NCBI GenBank assembly: GCA_963779055.1
Contig: CAVZWN010000005.1
Location: forward strand, 310,001 to 374,000
Length of the DNA: 64,000 nucleotides
From: Sulfurimicrobium sp963779055
Lineage (GTDB): Bacteria; Pseudomonadota; Gammaproteobacteria; Burkholderiales; Sulfuricellaceae
Direction of reading: 5' to 3'
The notes beneath the pieces were generated by a model that worked only from the letters and a program-made list of their open reading frames with translations, made no database searches and was not told the origin of the DNA. Of this stretch, positions 25,777 to 34,248 are shown one piece after another. Numbering within the stretch: position 1 is the stretch's first letter; the number at the start of each line of letters is the position of its first letter. Made by a program: the position numbers and the translations under genes.

Positions 25777-26889
25777 TCAGGGAATGCGGTTGCTCTTGCG
25801 CCGGGTGCGCCGCCACCAAGAAGAGCCATCGCGGAAGCGCCAGCTTGCACCGTCGCGCAAACGCCCCCAGGTTTCAAATGCCGCCAGGCCCACCAGCAGC
25901 GCCAATACGCTATCGCCCACGATGGTATAGATCAGCTCGGCATAATGCTTGAACGGATTGTCTTCCCTTTTGCTGGTGGGATGCGGGTCGAGTGCCGCGT
26001 AGTTCTGATCCGCCCTGGCGTGGCACTGCTTGCACGTCTGCACCCTGTTCTCCTCACTCACTGGCGAGCGCGGATCGCGTGAAGGCAGCAACTCATGGAC
26101 GCTGAGATAGTAATTCACCGTGTTGGCATGGCAGTCCAGGCAGTTGGCCGCCTTGGTATTGCCATACTTGGTCACCTTGCCGTGGAAGCTTTCGTCATAA
26201 GATTCTGCCGCGTAAGGGAATTTCCGCCCCAGTTCTCGCCCCTCTTCCTTGGCTGCCTGCTGGTGACGGTCCAGCATCTGCTTGTCGGAATGGCACGATG
26301 AGCACATCGCGACAATTTCCTGAGGCGAACGCCTGACTTCACGAATGCGGCGGCTGGTGTGGTTGTACCATTTTTCCGCAAACTTGACGTCTTCGTGACA
26401 GACCACGCAGCGATCTACAATATGCTTCGGCGGCTCTTCCTCTTTGGCATTGTAGAGCGGGTTTGTGTGACAGTTGATGCAATAGGGTTTGTCTGCGTCA
26501 TTGCCCTTGGCGATTTTTTCCCGGCCATGAACACTCTTCTTGAATACGTCGTAGATGGGTTTGTGACTGAACGGCTTACCGGTGGCTGGGTTCTTGATCG
26601 AATGGCATTCCGCGTTGCAGGTCACCCCTTCAGTCACCGGCTTGTGCGGTAACTCCTTGATGTAGCTGTGGCAGTCGCGGCAAGGCACATTGCGATGCAC
26701 GGTCTTGGAGAACACATGCGGCATCACATAATAGGTTTTTTGCTGCCCGTCCTCGGTAATACGCCCCATTTTCGGATACTTGTGGCACATCAGGCAGGCT
26801 TCATCATCCTCAAAGGCCAGGGCCGACCCGGCATACCCCAGCAACAGGGACAACATCCCCGCAACGCACCATCTGATCAGTATTGCCAT
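25777..26889 (-). CDS. Octaheme cytochrome c with C-terminal anchor, module 1
   Basis: A 370-residue protein: signal peptide (MAILIRWCVAGMLSLLLGYA), a periplasmic domain with eight heme sites, and one C-terminal membrane helix (about 320-340, GDSVLALLVGLAAFETW) with a basic tail in the cytoplasm. The sites in order are CLMCH, CRDCH, CNAECH, CINCH, CVVCH, CSSCH, CLDCH and CKQCH; the third has three residues between the cysteines. The start of the mature part, CLMCHKYPKMGR, is shared with modules 2 and 3. AAGGA lies eight bases before the ATG. It is the first gene of module 1. It is predicted to form, with the cytochrome b, an inner-membrane quinone-linked complex. Confidence 0.9.
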   Translation of the reverse strand: MAILIRWCVAGMLSLLLGYAGSALAFEDDEACLMCHKYPKMGRITEDGQQKTYYVMPHVFSKTVHRNVPCRDCHSYIKELPHKPVTEGVTCNAECHSIKNPATGKPFSHKPIYDVFKKSVHGREKIAKGNDADKPYCINCHTNPLYNAKEEEPPKHIVDRCVVCHEDVKFAEKWYNHTSRRIREVRRSPQEIVAMCSSCHSDKQMLDRHQQAAKEEGRELGRKFPYAAESYDESFHGKVTKYGNTKAANCLDCHANTVNYYLSVHELLPSRDPRSPVSEENRVQTCKQCHARADQNYAALDPHPTSKREDNPFKHYAELIYTIVGDSVLALLVGLAAFETWGRLRDGASWRFRDGSSWWRRTRRKSNRIP

Positions 26890-27214
26890 CCTCTTTATCC
26901 TTTATTTTTTCTGCAAGCTTTTAGTCCAACGCAGCCAACCTCACCACCGCCCGGTCAGCCGTAGCAACCCACGAAAGACAGAACCTGAACGGCCCTGGAG
27001 GCAGATAATTGCGTGCACGCGCGGGGCGGCACCTCTCCAGGCATAAAGACCCAGGTAAAAACCAATTACAAAAACGACACGTCAAGCAACCGCCAGACGC
27101 ACCCGCAAAGCTGGCCGGACACCCGCGCCCAGCGGGAATCCGGCATCTTTCTCGAAGTCGAGCCGATTGTCAACAATGGGCGCCAGCAGATTCATGCGCC
27201 CTCCTTATTGAAAG
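26890..27214. other. Intergenic region between modules 2 and 1
   Basis: This 325-base gap separates the triheme gene of module 2 from the octaheme gene of module 1. Apart from a doubtful small ORF (27082-27195) I see no gene, no REP copy and no clear terminator. It is the natural place for a module 1 promoter, but no good -35/-10 pair was found. Confidence 0.5.
27082..27195 (-). CDS. Doubtful 37-residue ORF
   Basis: The reading starts MNLLAPIVDNRLDFEKDAGF and ends at a TGA. It is listed because a strong AAGGAGG lies four bases before the ATG. It has no membrane helix, no cysteine and no recognised motif, and there is no counterpart in the other modules. It could be a real small protein or a chance ORF. 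Confidence 0.25.
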   Translation of the reverse strand: MNLLAPIVDNRLDFEKDAGFPLGAGVRPALRVRLAVA

Positions 27215-28165
27215 CTATTTCGCTTTGGCCGCCTCGGCCTGCCCCGGCTTCTGAGCCTGTTCTTCCGTCCACGCAGAGCCAGTGCCAGGCAGCAGGAATT
27301 TGGGGATAAAGAATTCGCGGTACTTCTGCAACATCCCCACTACCTCGGTATTGGCCAGCTGTTCTATCCGGCGCGGCGGGTAGCCAAGTTCGGCAAACGG
27401 AACATAGGGTGTTTGCGAAGAGGTATGGCAGTCGTCGCACAACAGCGGCTTCTCATCCACCATGCGGTGTATCACTTTCTTCATCTTGGACTGCTCGGTG
27501 GAACTGATGCCTTCCTTGTTTTTCAGGAAATCAGTCACGAACGCTCTTTCCCGATCACCGTTAAGAAAACGGAAGCTGCCGTCTGCGGCCAATGTCCCCG
27601 GCGCGAACTTGGCACCGTAGTTGCCGAACTTTTCCTTTTCCGTGGTGACCAGTTCTGGCGGATTGGTGGTCAACTGGCCGTTTTCCTTGTCGTACCAACG
27701 GAAAGCCCAAGGCCCCTGGTTTGGCTTCTGCTTGATATGACAAGTTTCGCAGGCGGTAAAAAATGCGTGCATATTCAGGAAAGCACGGATGGGTTTTGAC
27801 TTGTCATGAGGCACCGCGCCATGGCAGCGCACGCACACGTTGGACTCGTCCGACTCCACCAGCATGCCAATGTGGTGAAAGTGGCCTTTCACATACTGCT
27901 CTTTCACGACGGTATATCCGAGGTCTGTCGTAGCCGTCGCCTGCTGCTCCTTCTTGATCTTCTTGAATGCTGTTTCTTCGAAGCTGACGCTACCGGCGCC
28001 GCTCACTGTAGTACCAAAGACCTGCTGTTGAGGCGGCGACTCTTCATGATGATGTTCCGTATGGCTGAAGATGATCGGGTAAATGAAATTACCGTACCAG
28101 ACAGCAAAAACGATCAAGGCAATGACGTAGACCTTGCCCAATATTTTTTTCAATTGACTATACAT
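27215..28165 (-). CDS. Membrane-anchored triheme cytochrome c, module 2
   Basis: A 316-residue protein with one N-terminal membrane helix (about 11-32, VYVIALIVFAVWYGNFIYPI) and a periplasmic domain with three heme sites: CVRCH, CETCH and CDDCH. A histidine-rich stretch (HTEHHHEE) follows the helix. The C-terminal LANTEVVGMLQKYREFFIP segment is shared with the triheme proteins of modules 1 and 3. It starts 15 bases after the cytochrome b gene of module 2. Likely role: electron exit or entry subunit of the module 2 complex (inferred). Confidence 0.88.
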   Translation of the reverse strand: MYSQLKKILGKVYVIALIVFAVWYGNFIYPIIFSHTEHHHEESPPQQQVFGTTVSGAGSVSFEETAFKKIKKEQQATATTDLGYTVVKEQYVKGHFHHIGMLVESDESNVCVRCHGAVPHDKSKPIRAFLNMHAFFTACETCHIKQKPNQGPWAFRWYDKENGQLTTNPPELVTTEKEKFGNYGAKFAPGTLAADGSFRFLNGDRERAFVTDFLKNKEGISSTEQSKMKKVIHRMVDEKPLLCDDCHTSSQTPYVPFAELGYPPRRIEQLANTEVVGMLQKYREFFIPKFLLPGTGSAWTEEQAQKPGQAEAAKAK

Positions 28166-28180
28166 ATTTATCTCCGGCCC

Positions 28181-28981
28181 TTAGTGGTGCTGAGGCTTGA
28201 TCTCATCCTGAAGGCCTTGTTCGTTCATGATCCGCACATATTCCGCATAATGCTCATGAATCATGTCTGCTTCCGTGAGGTACCCGGTGATAAATACCGT
28301 TCCCAGAGGAAATTTCTCGGGTGAGTAATGCACGTTGTACCAGTGGACGAAGAACAGGAACAACGCCGCCAGCAAGGCTTCGTCGGTGTGCATGATGTAG
28401 AAGGCGTTCATCGCAATGCCGGGAATGATATGGCTGAACTCATCCCGCCACCAAAGGACAAAACCAGCCGGCCCAAGGATGGGGATACCCCAGTAGGGCG
28501 CGTAATAATCGAACTTCTCCTTCCAGGACATGCGGTCATAGCGCGGCGGCCGGTTGGTGAAGTAAAGCAAATACTTGAACATATCGATCAGGTCGTAAAA
28601 ATCTTTCTTGTTCGGGACCATTTCCTGGGCGAGGAACTCACGCCCGAGATTGCGAAGAGTAAGGTTCCCTTCTTTTTTCAGGCGCAGTACTCGCCGCGTG
28701 TAGAACAAGTACATCCAGTAAATAGTGTGATAGACGAACAGGCCCAACAGGATGGAACCCACGATACGATGAACCGTCGGCGCATGATCAATACCGCCGA
28801 ATGCATTGTAAATGGGTCGCGCCCAAGGCTGATCATGGTATTTCAGCGGGAACCCGGTTAAAGACAGTGTGATCACAGTGGTAAACAGGACGATGTGCTG
28901 CAGCCGCTGGTGCAGCGAAAACCGGTAGAAATACCGCCGCCCGTTTCTCTCACATATGATCGGATATTTTGGCATGGCCAT
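28181..28981 (-). CDS. Cytochrome b subunit, module 2
   Basis: A 266-residue integral membrane protein with four main helices of the formate dehydrogenase gamma/cytochrome b561 type. Likely heme ligands: HQRLQH in helix 1, TVHRIVG and VYH in helix 2, and HWYNVH in helix 4, matching module 1. Two close ATGs (28981 and 28975) are possible; a GAGGG lies upstream. It should carry two b hemes and react with quinone. Spacing to the octaheme gene is 38 bases and to the triheme gene 15 bases, so the three genes are one unit. Confidence 0.9.
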   Translation of the reverse strand: MAMPKYPIICERNGRRYFYRFSLHQRLQHIVLFTTVITLSLTGFPLKYHDQPWARPIYNAFGGIDHAPTVHRIVGSILLGLFVYHTIYWMYLFYTRRVLRLKKEGNLTLRNLGREFLAQEMVPNKKDFYDLIDMFKYLLYFTNRPPRYDRMSWKEKFDYYAPYWGIPILGPAGFVLWWRDEFSHIIPGIAMNAFYIMHTDEALLAALFLFFVHWYNVHYSPEKFPLGTVFITGYLTEADMIHEHYAEYVRIMNEQGLQDEIKPQHH

Positions 28982-29019
28982 TTTTAAGTAACCCTCAATC
29001 AGTTCACGTTTTCGACTGG

Positions 29020-30090
29020 TTATCTGGTGGAGTGATGATCATCATCCGGCGACTTCCTGAAGGAGAAGTTCGGAAAGAGCCTCCTCACCAGTTCCAGAAT
29101 GATGAGAATCAGGAAGAAGTACATCACGCCCGCCATTAGCGCCGTAAAAAATTTCAGCATGTAATGCTGCAGGGGGTACTTATCCTTGTCGTAAGTAACA
29201 TGCACCTGGAAACCGGCGAGTTTCTCGCCCGCCTTCTCATGGCACTCTGAAGTACGGCAGGTCGTCGGAACATTCTTCTTGTTGCTGGCAGACGTCAGAG
29301 AATCCTGGCCTTCAATCAAATGCACGCTCTCACCCTTTACAACGTGGCAATCCACACAGTCCGGTGTTTCTTCGGAGCCAAAGTTGATCGCTTTCCAGTG
29401 GTAAGTCTCCTTGTAGGATGTAACCACGTCATCAAGGTCGTGCCGCTTCTGGAAATCCCTGTCCCCGTGGCACTTGGCGCAGACGCCTACGATCTCGGAA
29501 GGTTTACGTGTTTTTTGCAGGCGGGAAGTGACGTGTTTATAAAAGGATTCGGCAAAATTACCCGTACTGTGGCAAGTCTTGCAGCGGCTTAATCCACGCT
29601 CGGATATGCCCGGGGCTTTTCCCTTGAAGAAGGATAGCGGGCGGTACAGAGGCTCTTCATGGCAGTCCTTGCAGCCGGGATAATCCTGCTGATGTTCCTT
29701 GGCACTGCCATCGGTTTCTAACTTGCCATGCACACTTTTGGCCAGCATATCCGACACAGGTTTGTGCGAAAATTTTTTCTTTCCGGAAGGTTCGGTCAGA
29801 TGGCATTCGGTAGTGCAGTCCACTTTCTTGGCGGGATCGTGCGGAACCTTGTCGATGTCCTGATGACAATCCAGGCATTTCACCCTGACATGAGGACCTT
29901 CTTCAAACAGCGCTTCGTTGATGTAAAACAACCGGAAATTGCCATTTTCATCCACGCGGCTCAGACCCCGGTATTTGTGGCAAAGAACGCAGTTAAGTTC
30001 GTCCCCGGCGCTGGCCACCCCTCCCACACCGCTAAGAAGTAGCGCCACAAAAAATAAAATAACGCGAGTTTTGAAGGATGACTTACTCAT
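29020..30090 (-). CDS. Octaheme cytochrome c with C-terminal anchor, module 2
   Basis: A 356-residue protein: signal peptide (MSKSSFKTRVILFFVALLLS), eight heme sites and a C-terminal membrane helix (about 310-335, FFTALMAGVMYFFLILIILE) with a histidine-rich tail. The sites are CVLCH, CLDCH, CTTECH, CKDCH, CKTCH, CAKCH, CVDCH and CRTSECH. The third is CX3CH and the eighth CX4CH, the same irregular positions as in module 3. The mature start CVLCHKYRGLSR is shared by all three modules. First gene of module 2; an upstream promoter must lie in 30091-30438. Confidence 0.9.
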   Translation of the reverse strand: MSKSSFKTRVILFFVALLLSGVGGVASAGDELNCVLCHKYRGLSRVDENGNFRLFYINEALFEEGPHVRVKCLDCHQDIDKVPHDPAKKVDCTTECHLTEPSGKKKFSHKPVSDMLAKSVHGKLETDGSAKEHQQDYPGCKDCHEEPLYRPLSFFKGKAPGISERGLSRCKTCHSTGNFAESFYKHVTSRLQKTRKPSEIVGVCAKCHGDRDFQKRHDLDDVVTSYKETYHWKAINFGSEETPDCVDCHVVKGESVHLIEGQDSLTSASNKKNVPTTCRTSECHEKAGEKLAGFQVHVTYDKDKYPLQHYMLKFFTALMAGVMYFFLILIILELVRRLFPNFSFRKSPDDDHHSTR

Positions 30091-30438
30091 TGACCTGGCC
30101 TTTATTTTGTCTCTTCATAGTCGATCTCATACTGCTTATCCCTGCATAGCGACCCGAGTCACTTTGCCCGTTACTGTTCATCATGCAACTCCAGCGATTA
30201 CTGCCGCATACCCAGAAAACCCCGCCTCTTTCGCGATTTCAAACCACACAAACATGGCATCCGTTTAATCAGGGCAAACTAAAAAATATTTAACGCCAAT
30301 TAACAGCCCCGGCTACCAGATCACTGGATCACATTATCCGGAATGTTACATCAAACCCGGAATCCCACGAACGCGAAGTGGAGAAACCAAAAAAACGGGG
30401 GGCTTTTTCACACCAAACCAGCCAGCCCATGACGTTAC
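30091..30438. other. Intergenic region upstream of module 2
   Basis: A 348-base AT-rich gap with no convincing gene. It should hold the module 2 promoter. Read on the minus strand there is a TTGAT half-site near 30,355 that resembles half an FNR box, but its partner half is not conserved, so I do not call a site. No terminator hairpin or REP copy was seen. Confidence 0.45.
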
Positions 30439-30732
30439 TTACGAGCGCTCAAGGGCAATAAAAACAATGACTGCCAACATAATCAGAAGAGCGATCCAGC
30501 CAACTACCGTAATAAGCATGCCGGCAATATTGCCGCCATCCTCCTCATTTGCGAGCCCGCCAGCAAAACCGCCCATCTCGTTACCGTACCAAATACAACC
30601 GAGCGGAAGCACCACAAGGACAAGGGAAAGATGAAAAGTTTCGCCATTTCCTGAAAAATAAGCCACAAGCAAACACCCAAGCGCCACGAAAAGAGACACT
30701 GCACGGCCAATTTCTGCCCATATGCCACTCAC
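30439..30732 (-). CDS. Small membrane protein of unknown function
   Basis: A 97-residue protein with three predicted membrane helices: about 9-27 (GRAVSLFVALGCLLVAYF), 34-50 (LSLVLVVLPLGCIWYGN) and 72-94 (LITVVGWIALLIMLAVIVF). The middle loop is glycine-rich (GGFAGGLANEEDGG). It uses a GTG start with a weak ribosome site. No family is recognised. It stands alone between module 2 and the divergent NHL gene, so its link to the electron transfer genes is only positional. Confidence 0.55.
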   Translation of the reverse strand: MSGIWAEIGRAVSLFVALGCLLVAYFSGNGETFHLSLVLVVLPLGCIWYGNEMGGFAGGLANEEDGGNIAGMLITVVGWIALLIMLAVIVFIALERS

Positions 30733-30822
30733 ACCCGTGAAACGCTCTTCGATCTCTGCATGCGCAATTGTATATCCATTAGTTTTTTTGATCCACTACA
30801 TTAGTCAGACTGATTGTTGTTA

Positions 30823-30828
30823 TATAAT
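30823..30828 (+). promoter_or_regulatory. Possible -10 element (TATAAT)
   Basis: A perfect TATAAT lies in AT-rich sequence about 180 bases before the NHL gene at 31004 and seven bases before a small ORF. No good -35 box was found at 16-18 bases spacing. A weak call. Confidence 0.3.
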
Positions 30829-30834
30829 GCGGCA

Positions 30835-30966
30835 ATGCGTACCACACGCTTCGCCCGCCTCTTTAAAGAACGGGCACCAGAAGCTTTTGTGAACGGATTT
30901 AAAACTGGAAAAATTAACCGAAGAGCAGCAAGTTTCAGCCAATGCTGCAACATGGCCGACTTATAA
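30835..30966 (+). CDS. Doubtful 43-residue basic ORF
   Basis: The reading starts MRTTRFARLFKERAPEAFVN and has a CC pair near the end. It has no ribosome site, but its ATG is about seven bases after a TATAAT, so a leaderless message is conceivable. No motif is recognised. Probably chance; listed so that the gap is described. Confidence 0.2.
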   Translation: MRTTRFARLFKERAPEAFVNGFKTGKINRRAASFSQCCNMADL

Positions 30967-31003
30967 TTTAGCCCTCCGTTATTGGGTATAGGTACCGAGA
31001 AAA

Positions 31004-31966
31004 ATGCGCGCTTCCAGTGCGAAAAAATCTGGTTTTAACCACCTGAAGCCAATTCAGGTTACTTATGCAGTTCTGCTTTGGAGCTGGATAAGCCTGGCAA
31101 CCGCTTCCGGCATCCCTACTTCGGGGGTTCGTCATTTATTCGATATTACCGGCCAGGGCGCTGGCGGCTTCTCGCTACCCACCGACGTGGCGGTTGGCGT
31201 CGATGGGCGAGTATTCGTTGTCGATGGGGGAAATCATCGCGTCGTTGCCTATGATCGCAATGGGAAATACCTCCTCACGATCGGCGGGAAAGGGTCCGGC
31301 GAAGGTCAATTCAGGGACCCTGTCGGTATTGGAACGGATAGCAGGGGCCGCGTATATGTCGCCGATACAGGCAACCACCGTATCCAGATATTCAGTTCTG
31401 ACGGGCGGTTCCAGTATGCATTCCCGGTTAGCGATAACGGCCTGCCGATACGCCCCATCGATGTGGCCACAAATGCATCGGGCACCCAGATCTACGTTAG
31501 TGGTAATAACAACCACAAGATCATGGCATTCACCGCCGCTGGGAAACTCGTCCTCCAGTGGGGGGGAAACGGCGAAAGTAGTGGACAGTTCAGATATCCG
31601 GCATCGCTTACCGTATCCACGGCAGGGGATGTATATGTCGCGGATGCGCTGAATTCCCGCGTACAAGGGTTTGACGAAGAAGGTGTATTGCTTATTCTGG
31701 TTGGATCATGGGGCGCGCTCCCGGGCCAACTCTTTCGCCCCAAAGGCGTGGCTCTGGATGGGAAGCAAAACATCTACATCAGCGATAGCTACATGGATGT
31801 CATCCAGGTTTATGATAATGAGGGCCGTTTTTTGCACGTCCTTGGCCACAGCGGCAAGCCGCAACGCTTCATTTCGGCAGGCGGCATCGCGATTGGCAAC
31901 GACAACCGTTTATATACCGCCGAAATATTGCGTAACAAAATTTCGGTCTATAGCCTGGGCAATTGA
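31004..31966 (+). CDS. NHL-repeat beta-propeller protein, copy 2
   Basis: A 320-residue exported protein: a basic start, then a signal region (VTYAVLLWSWISLATASG), then about six NHL blades with patterns such as GIGTDSRGRVYVADTGNHRI. There are no heme sites. It is the first gene on the plus strand, pointing toward module 3, from which it is separated by a 430-base repeat-bearing gap. It differs from copies 1 and 3 in lacking the LxWPxPPxQxRIR lead. Like them it is probably a periplasmic or surface scaffold for the cytochromes; that is inferred from position. Confidence 0.82.
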   Translation: MRASSAKKSGFNHLKPIQVTYAVLLWSWISLATASGIPTSGVRHLFDITGQGAGGFSLPTDVAVGVDGRVFVVDGGNHRVVAYDRNGKYLLTIGGKGSGEGQFRDPVGIGTDSRGRVYVADTGNHRIQIFSSDGRFQYAFPVSDNGLPIRPIDVATNASGTQIYVSGNNNHKIMAFTAAGKLVLQWGGNGESSGQFRYPASLTVSTAGDVYVADALNSRVQGFDEEGVLLILVGSWGALPGQLFRPKGVALDGKQNIYISDSYMDVIQVYDNEGRFLHVLGHSGKPQRFISAGGIAIGNDNRLYTAEILRNKISVYSLGN

Positions 31967-32396
31967 AAGCGGGTTTGGGAATAAAGCGCATCTCGAGAAA
32001 ACTTGTGCAGGTCGTACGACAGTCTGACTTTTCGGGCTCTTGCCCTCGGGTGCCCTGGCTGGGGAAAGCCCGACCGACATTCAAATATATTTTGCAGGAC
32101 AAGTTCGTAACTTTGCTCTTCATTTCGAAAAAAATTACGCTGTATAATAGGATATGGTGATCTTCTTTTCTTGAATTAAAGCACCAGTTGACACTGTGCA
32201 GTCTGACAAACGCGCAGGCCATAGCAAGCCAGAAAGAGAGCGGCCAAAAATGAAAATGGATAACACACAGATTGATTCGCGATTCCAGCCTGATCACTGC
32301 CTGCCATTTATTAACCGGATCGGAATTTATTTGAATTTCAGGCCGGGCTTTTCCCCAGCCAGGGCACTCGAGGACAAGACCCCGAAAAGTATCCGG
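31967..32396. other. Intergenic region upstream of module 3 with two REP copies
   Basis: No gene is supported here. An open frame from 32196 into the octaheme gene exists, but the signal peptide begins only at 32397 and the extra stretch covers a repeat. REP-like copies lie at about 32026-32080 and 32341-32364 (GGCCGGGCTTTTCCCCAGCC). A TATAAT at 32143-32148 is a possible -10 element for module 3, without a good -35. Confidence 0.5.
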
Positions 32397-33524
32397 ATGC
32401 GTTTATTTGGCATCGTCATCGCAGCGCTGGCGCTCATGACCCCTTCTGTGGGGAGTGCGACCCAGATCCAGACAGATGCGGCTGCCGCCATTAATCAGAT
32501 AGCCGTCCCCAAGGGCCAGGATGGCTGCCTGCTTTGCCACAAATATCCGGGCCTGGGCCGCTACGATAAAGACCCAAGAAACCGGATCATCAAGCGGGTT
32601 TTTTACGTCAATGAGGATGTCCACAAAGCTTCGTACCACGGCAGGTTCAACTGCTCGGATTGTCATGAGGGCGTGGACAAGATCCCTCACACTGACGCGA
32701 AAAAAGTGGATTGCGGGAAAACCTGCCACATCAATGAACCGTCCTCCGGCAAAAAGTTTTCTCATAAAGATATCGTGGAAGATCTGGAAAAAAGCGCTCA
32801 TGGCGCCAAGGGCTCCAGCACCCAAGACCGGTCCGATTTGCCAGCATGCCGGGATTGCCATACAAACAAGCCCTATCTGTTAAACGTCCAGCAACAGCTC
32901 AAATCAAACACATCCAAGGCTATTTGCAACCAGTGCCATGAAGACAAAGCCTGGATCGAACGCTTTGTAAGCCACATCAATTACCGGCTTTCGATGCGCA
33001 GGAGTTCATCCGAGGTGGTCAGGCTGTGCAGCAAATGCCATGTGAATGCAGACATGATGGCAAGGCACAAACTGGATGTGGTGGTCGGGTTCCAGGACAC
33101 CTACCATGGCAAGGCGATTCTGTATGGGGACGAAGAAGTAGCAAATTGCCTGAATTGCCATGCACCCTATACGCTGGGTTTTTCGCCTCACCGGATCGCA
33201 TCACATAAGGACAAAGGCTCTCCAGTCAATGACGCCAATAAGCGAGAAACCTGCGCCCAGGCAAGCTGCCATGCATCTGCAACAGAGGAATTCGCTACTG
33301 GCAGCAAGGCACATTCTTCCCAGTTCATAACAACACTTGAAGCAAGTGAAGGCACATCAGGTTCCGACGTCACACTGCAGGAGGAGGCCTTCCAGAGCAA
33401 AGTTTTGTTCTTCATCAACCTGTTCTACCAGATTCTCATCGCCGCGGTTGTTCTTGGGCTTGGCGGGCACAGGCTGCTGGATCTTTACGCAACCTACCGC
33501 GATGGCAAAAAAGGAGGGCATTGA
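32397..33524 (+). CDS. Octaheme cytochrome c with C-terminal anchor, module 3
   Basis: A 375-residue protein: signal peptide (MRLFGIVIAALALMTPSVGS), eight heme sites and a C-terminal membrane helix (about 338-360, INLFYQILIAAVVLGLGG). The sites are CLLCH, CSDCH, CGKTCH, CRDCH, CNQCH, CSKCH, CLNCH and CAQASCH; the third is CX3CH and the eighth CX4CH, as in module 2. The mature part begins CLLCHKYPGLGRYDKD. The start at 32397 was chosen for the signal peptide; the ribosome site is weak. It is followed by the cytochrome b gene after a single base, with AAGGAGG inside its last codons. Confidence 0.88.
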   Translation: MRLFGIVIAALALMTPSVGSATQIQTDAAAAINQIAVPKGQDGCLLCHKYPGLGRYDKDPRNRIIKRVFYVNEDVHKASYHGRFNCSDCHEGVDKIPHTDAKKVDCGKTCHINEPSSGKKFSHKDIVEDLEKSAHGAKGSSTQDRSDLPACRDCHTNKPYLLNVQQQLKSNTSKAICNQCHEDKAWIERFVSHINYRLSMRRSSSEVVRLCSKCHVNADMMARHKLDVVVGFQDTYHGKAILYGDEEVANCLNCHAPYTLGFSPHRIASHKDKGSPVNDANKRETCAQASCHASATEEFATGSKAHSSQFITTLEASEGTSGSDVTLQEEAFQSKVLFFINLFYQILIAAVVLGLGGHRLLDLYATYRDGKKGGH

Positions 33525-33525
33525 A

Positions 33526-34248
33526 ATGGGCGGGCACGGTAATAATGAAAGAGCCTTCGTTCGGCTCACGAAGAGCGAGAGAATACAGCACGTCATTCTC
33601 TTCGTTTCTACAGGATTACTGATCCTGACGGGCTTCATGCTGATGGGGGAGGTGTGGGCCATCAAACTATTCGGCTCAACCGCAAAAAGCGTATTTTACT
33701 GGCGCGGGATTATTCATCGCATCGCGGCTGTAGCGGTGACTGCGGTATGTTTCTACCACCTCTATTACGTATTGTTCAAAAAAGACGGCAAAAGCTGGAT
33801 CCGCGACATGCTGCCAAGGCTGAAAGATGGGGTGGATGCCTACCAGAATGTTATGTACATGCTCGGAAAGCGTGGAGAGCGTCCAAAAATGGATCGATTC
33901 ACCTATCTGGAAAAACTGGAATACTTCTCTGTCTATTTTGGCATGTTCATCGTGATCAGCACCGGAGCCATGATGTGGACGCAGTCATACTGGCCAAAAT
34001 TTTACCTTGACGTAGCCGATGCACTGCATCTGGGTGAAGCGACCCTGGCAGCGCTGGCAATTATCGTTGGGCATATTTTTACCGTTCATTACAACCCGCA
34101 CGTCTACCCGATGAACAGAGCCTTTATCGATGGGAATATTTCCGAGGCGATGATGAAGGATGAACACTCGCTCTGGTACGAACGTTTAATTGCGGAAGAA
34201 GCCTCAAAACCCAAGGACACAAAAGAAGGGGAGCATGGTCATGCATAA
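33526..34248 (+). CDS. Cytochrome b subunit, module 3
   Basis: A 240-residue integral membrane protein with four main helices. Likely heme ligands: RIQH in helix 1, IIHRIAAV and CFYH in helix 2, and GHIFTVH in helix 4. The first histidine of the helix 1 pair and the HWYNVH motif of modules 1 and 2 are altered, so it is the most divergent of the three. A strong AAGGAGG ahead of the ATG decides the start. The C-terminus (FIDGNISEAMMKDEHSLWYE) aligns with the tails of the other two. It overlaps the triheme gene by 14 bases. Confidence 0.88.
   Translation: MGGHGNNERAFVRLTKSERIQHVILFVSTGLLILTGFMLMGEVWAIKLFGSTAKSVFYWRGIIHRIAAVAVTAVCFYHLYYVLFKKDGKSWIRDMLPRLKDGVDAYQNVMYMLGKRGERPKMDRFTYLEKLEYFSVYFGMFIVISTGAMMWTQSYWPKFYLDVADALHLGEATLAALAIIVGHIFTVHYNPHVYPMNRAFIDGNISEAMMKDEHSLWYERLIAEEASKPKDTKEGEHGHA

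Noticed and set aside
30340..30360. FNR-type site upstream of module 2
   Set aside because: Only one TTGAT half is present; the second half does not match, so it is not called.
32196..32396. N-terminal extension of the module 3 octaheme
   Set aside because: The extra 67 residues are hydrophilic, cover a REP copy and precede a complete signal peptide starting at 32397.
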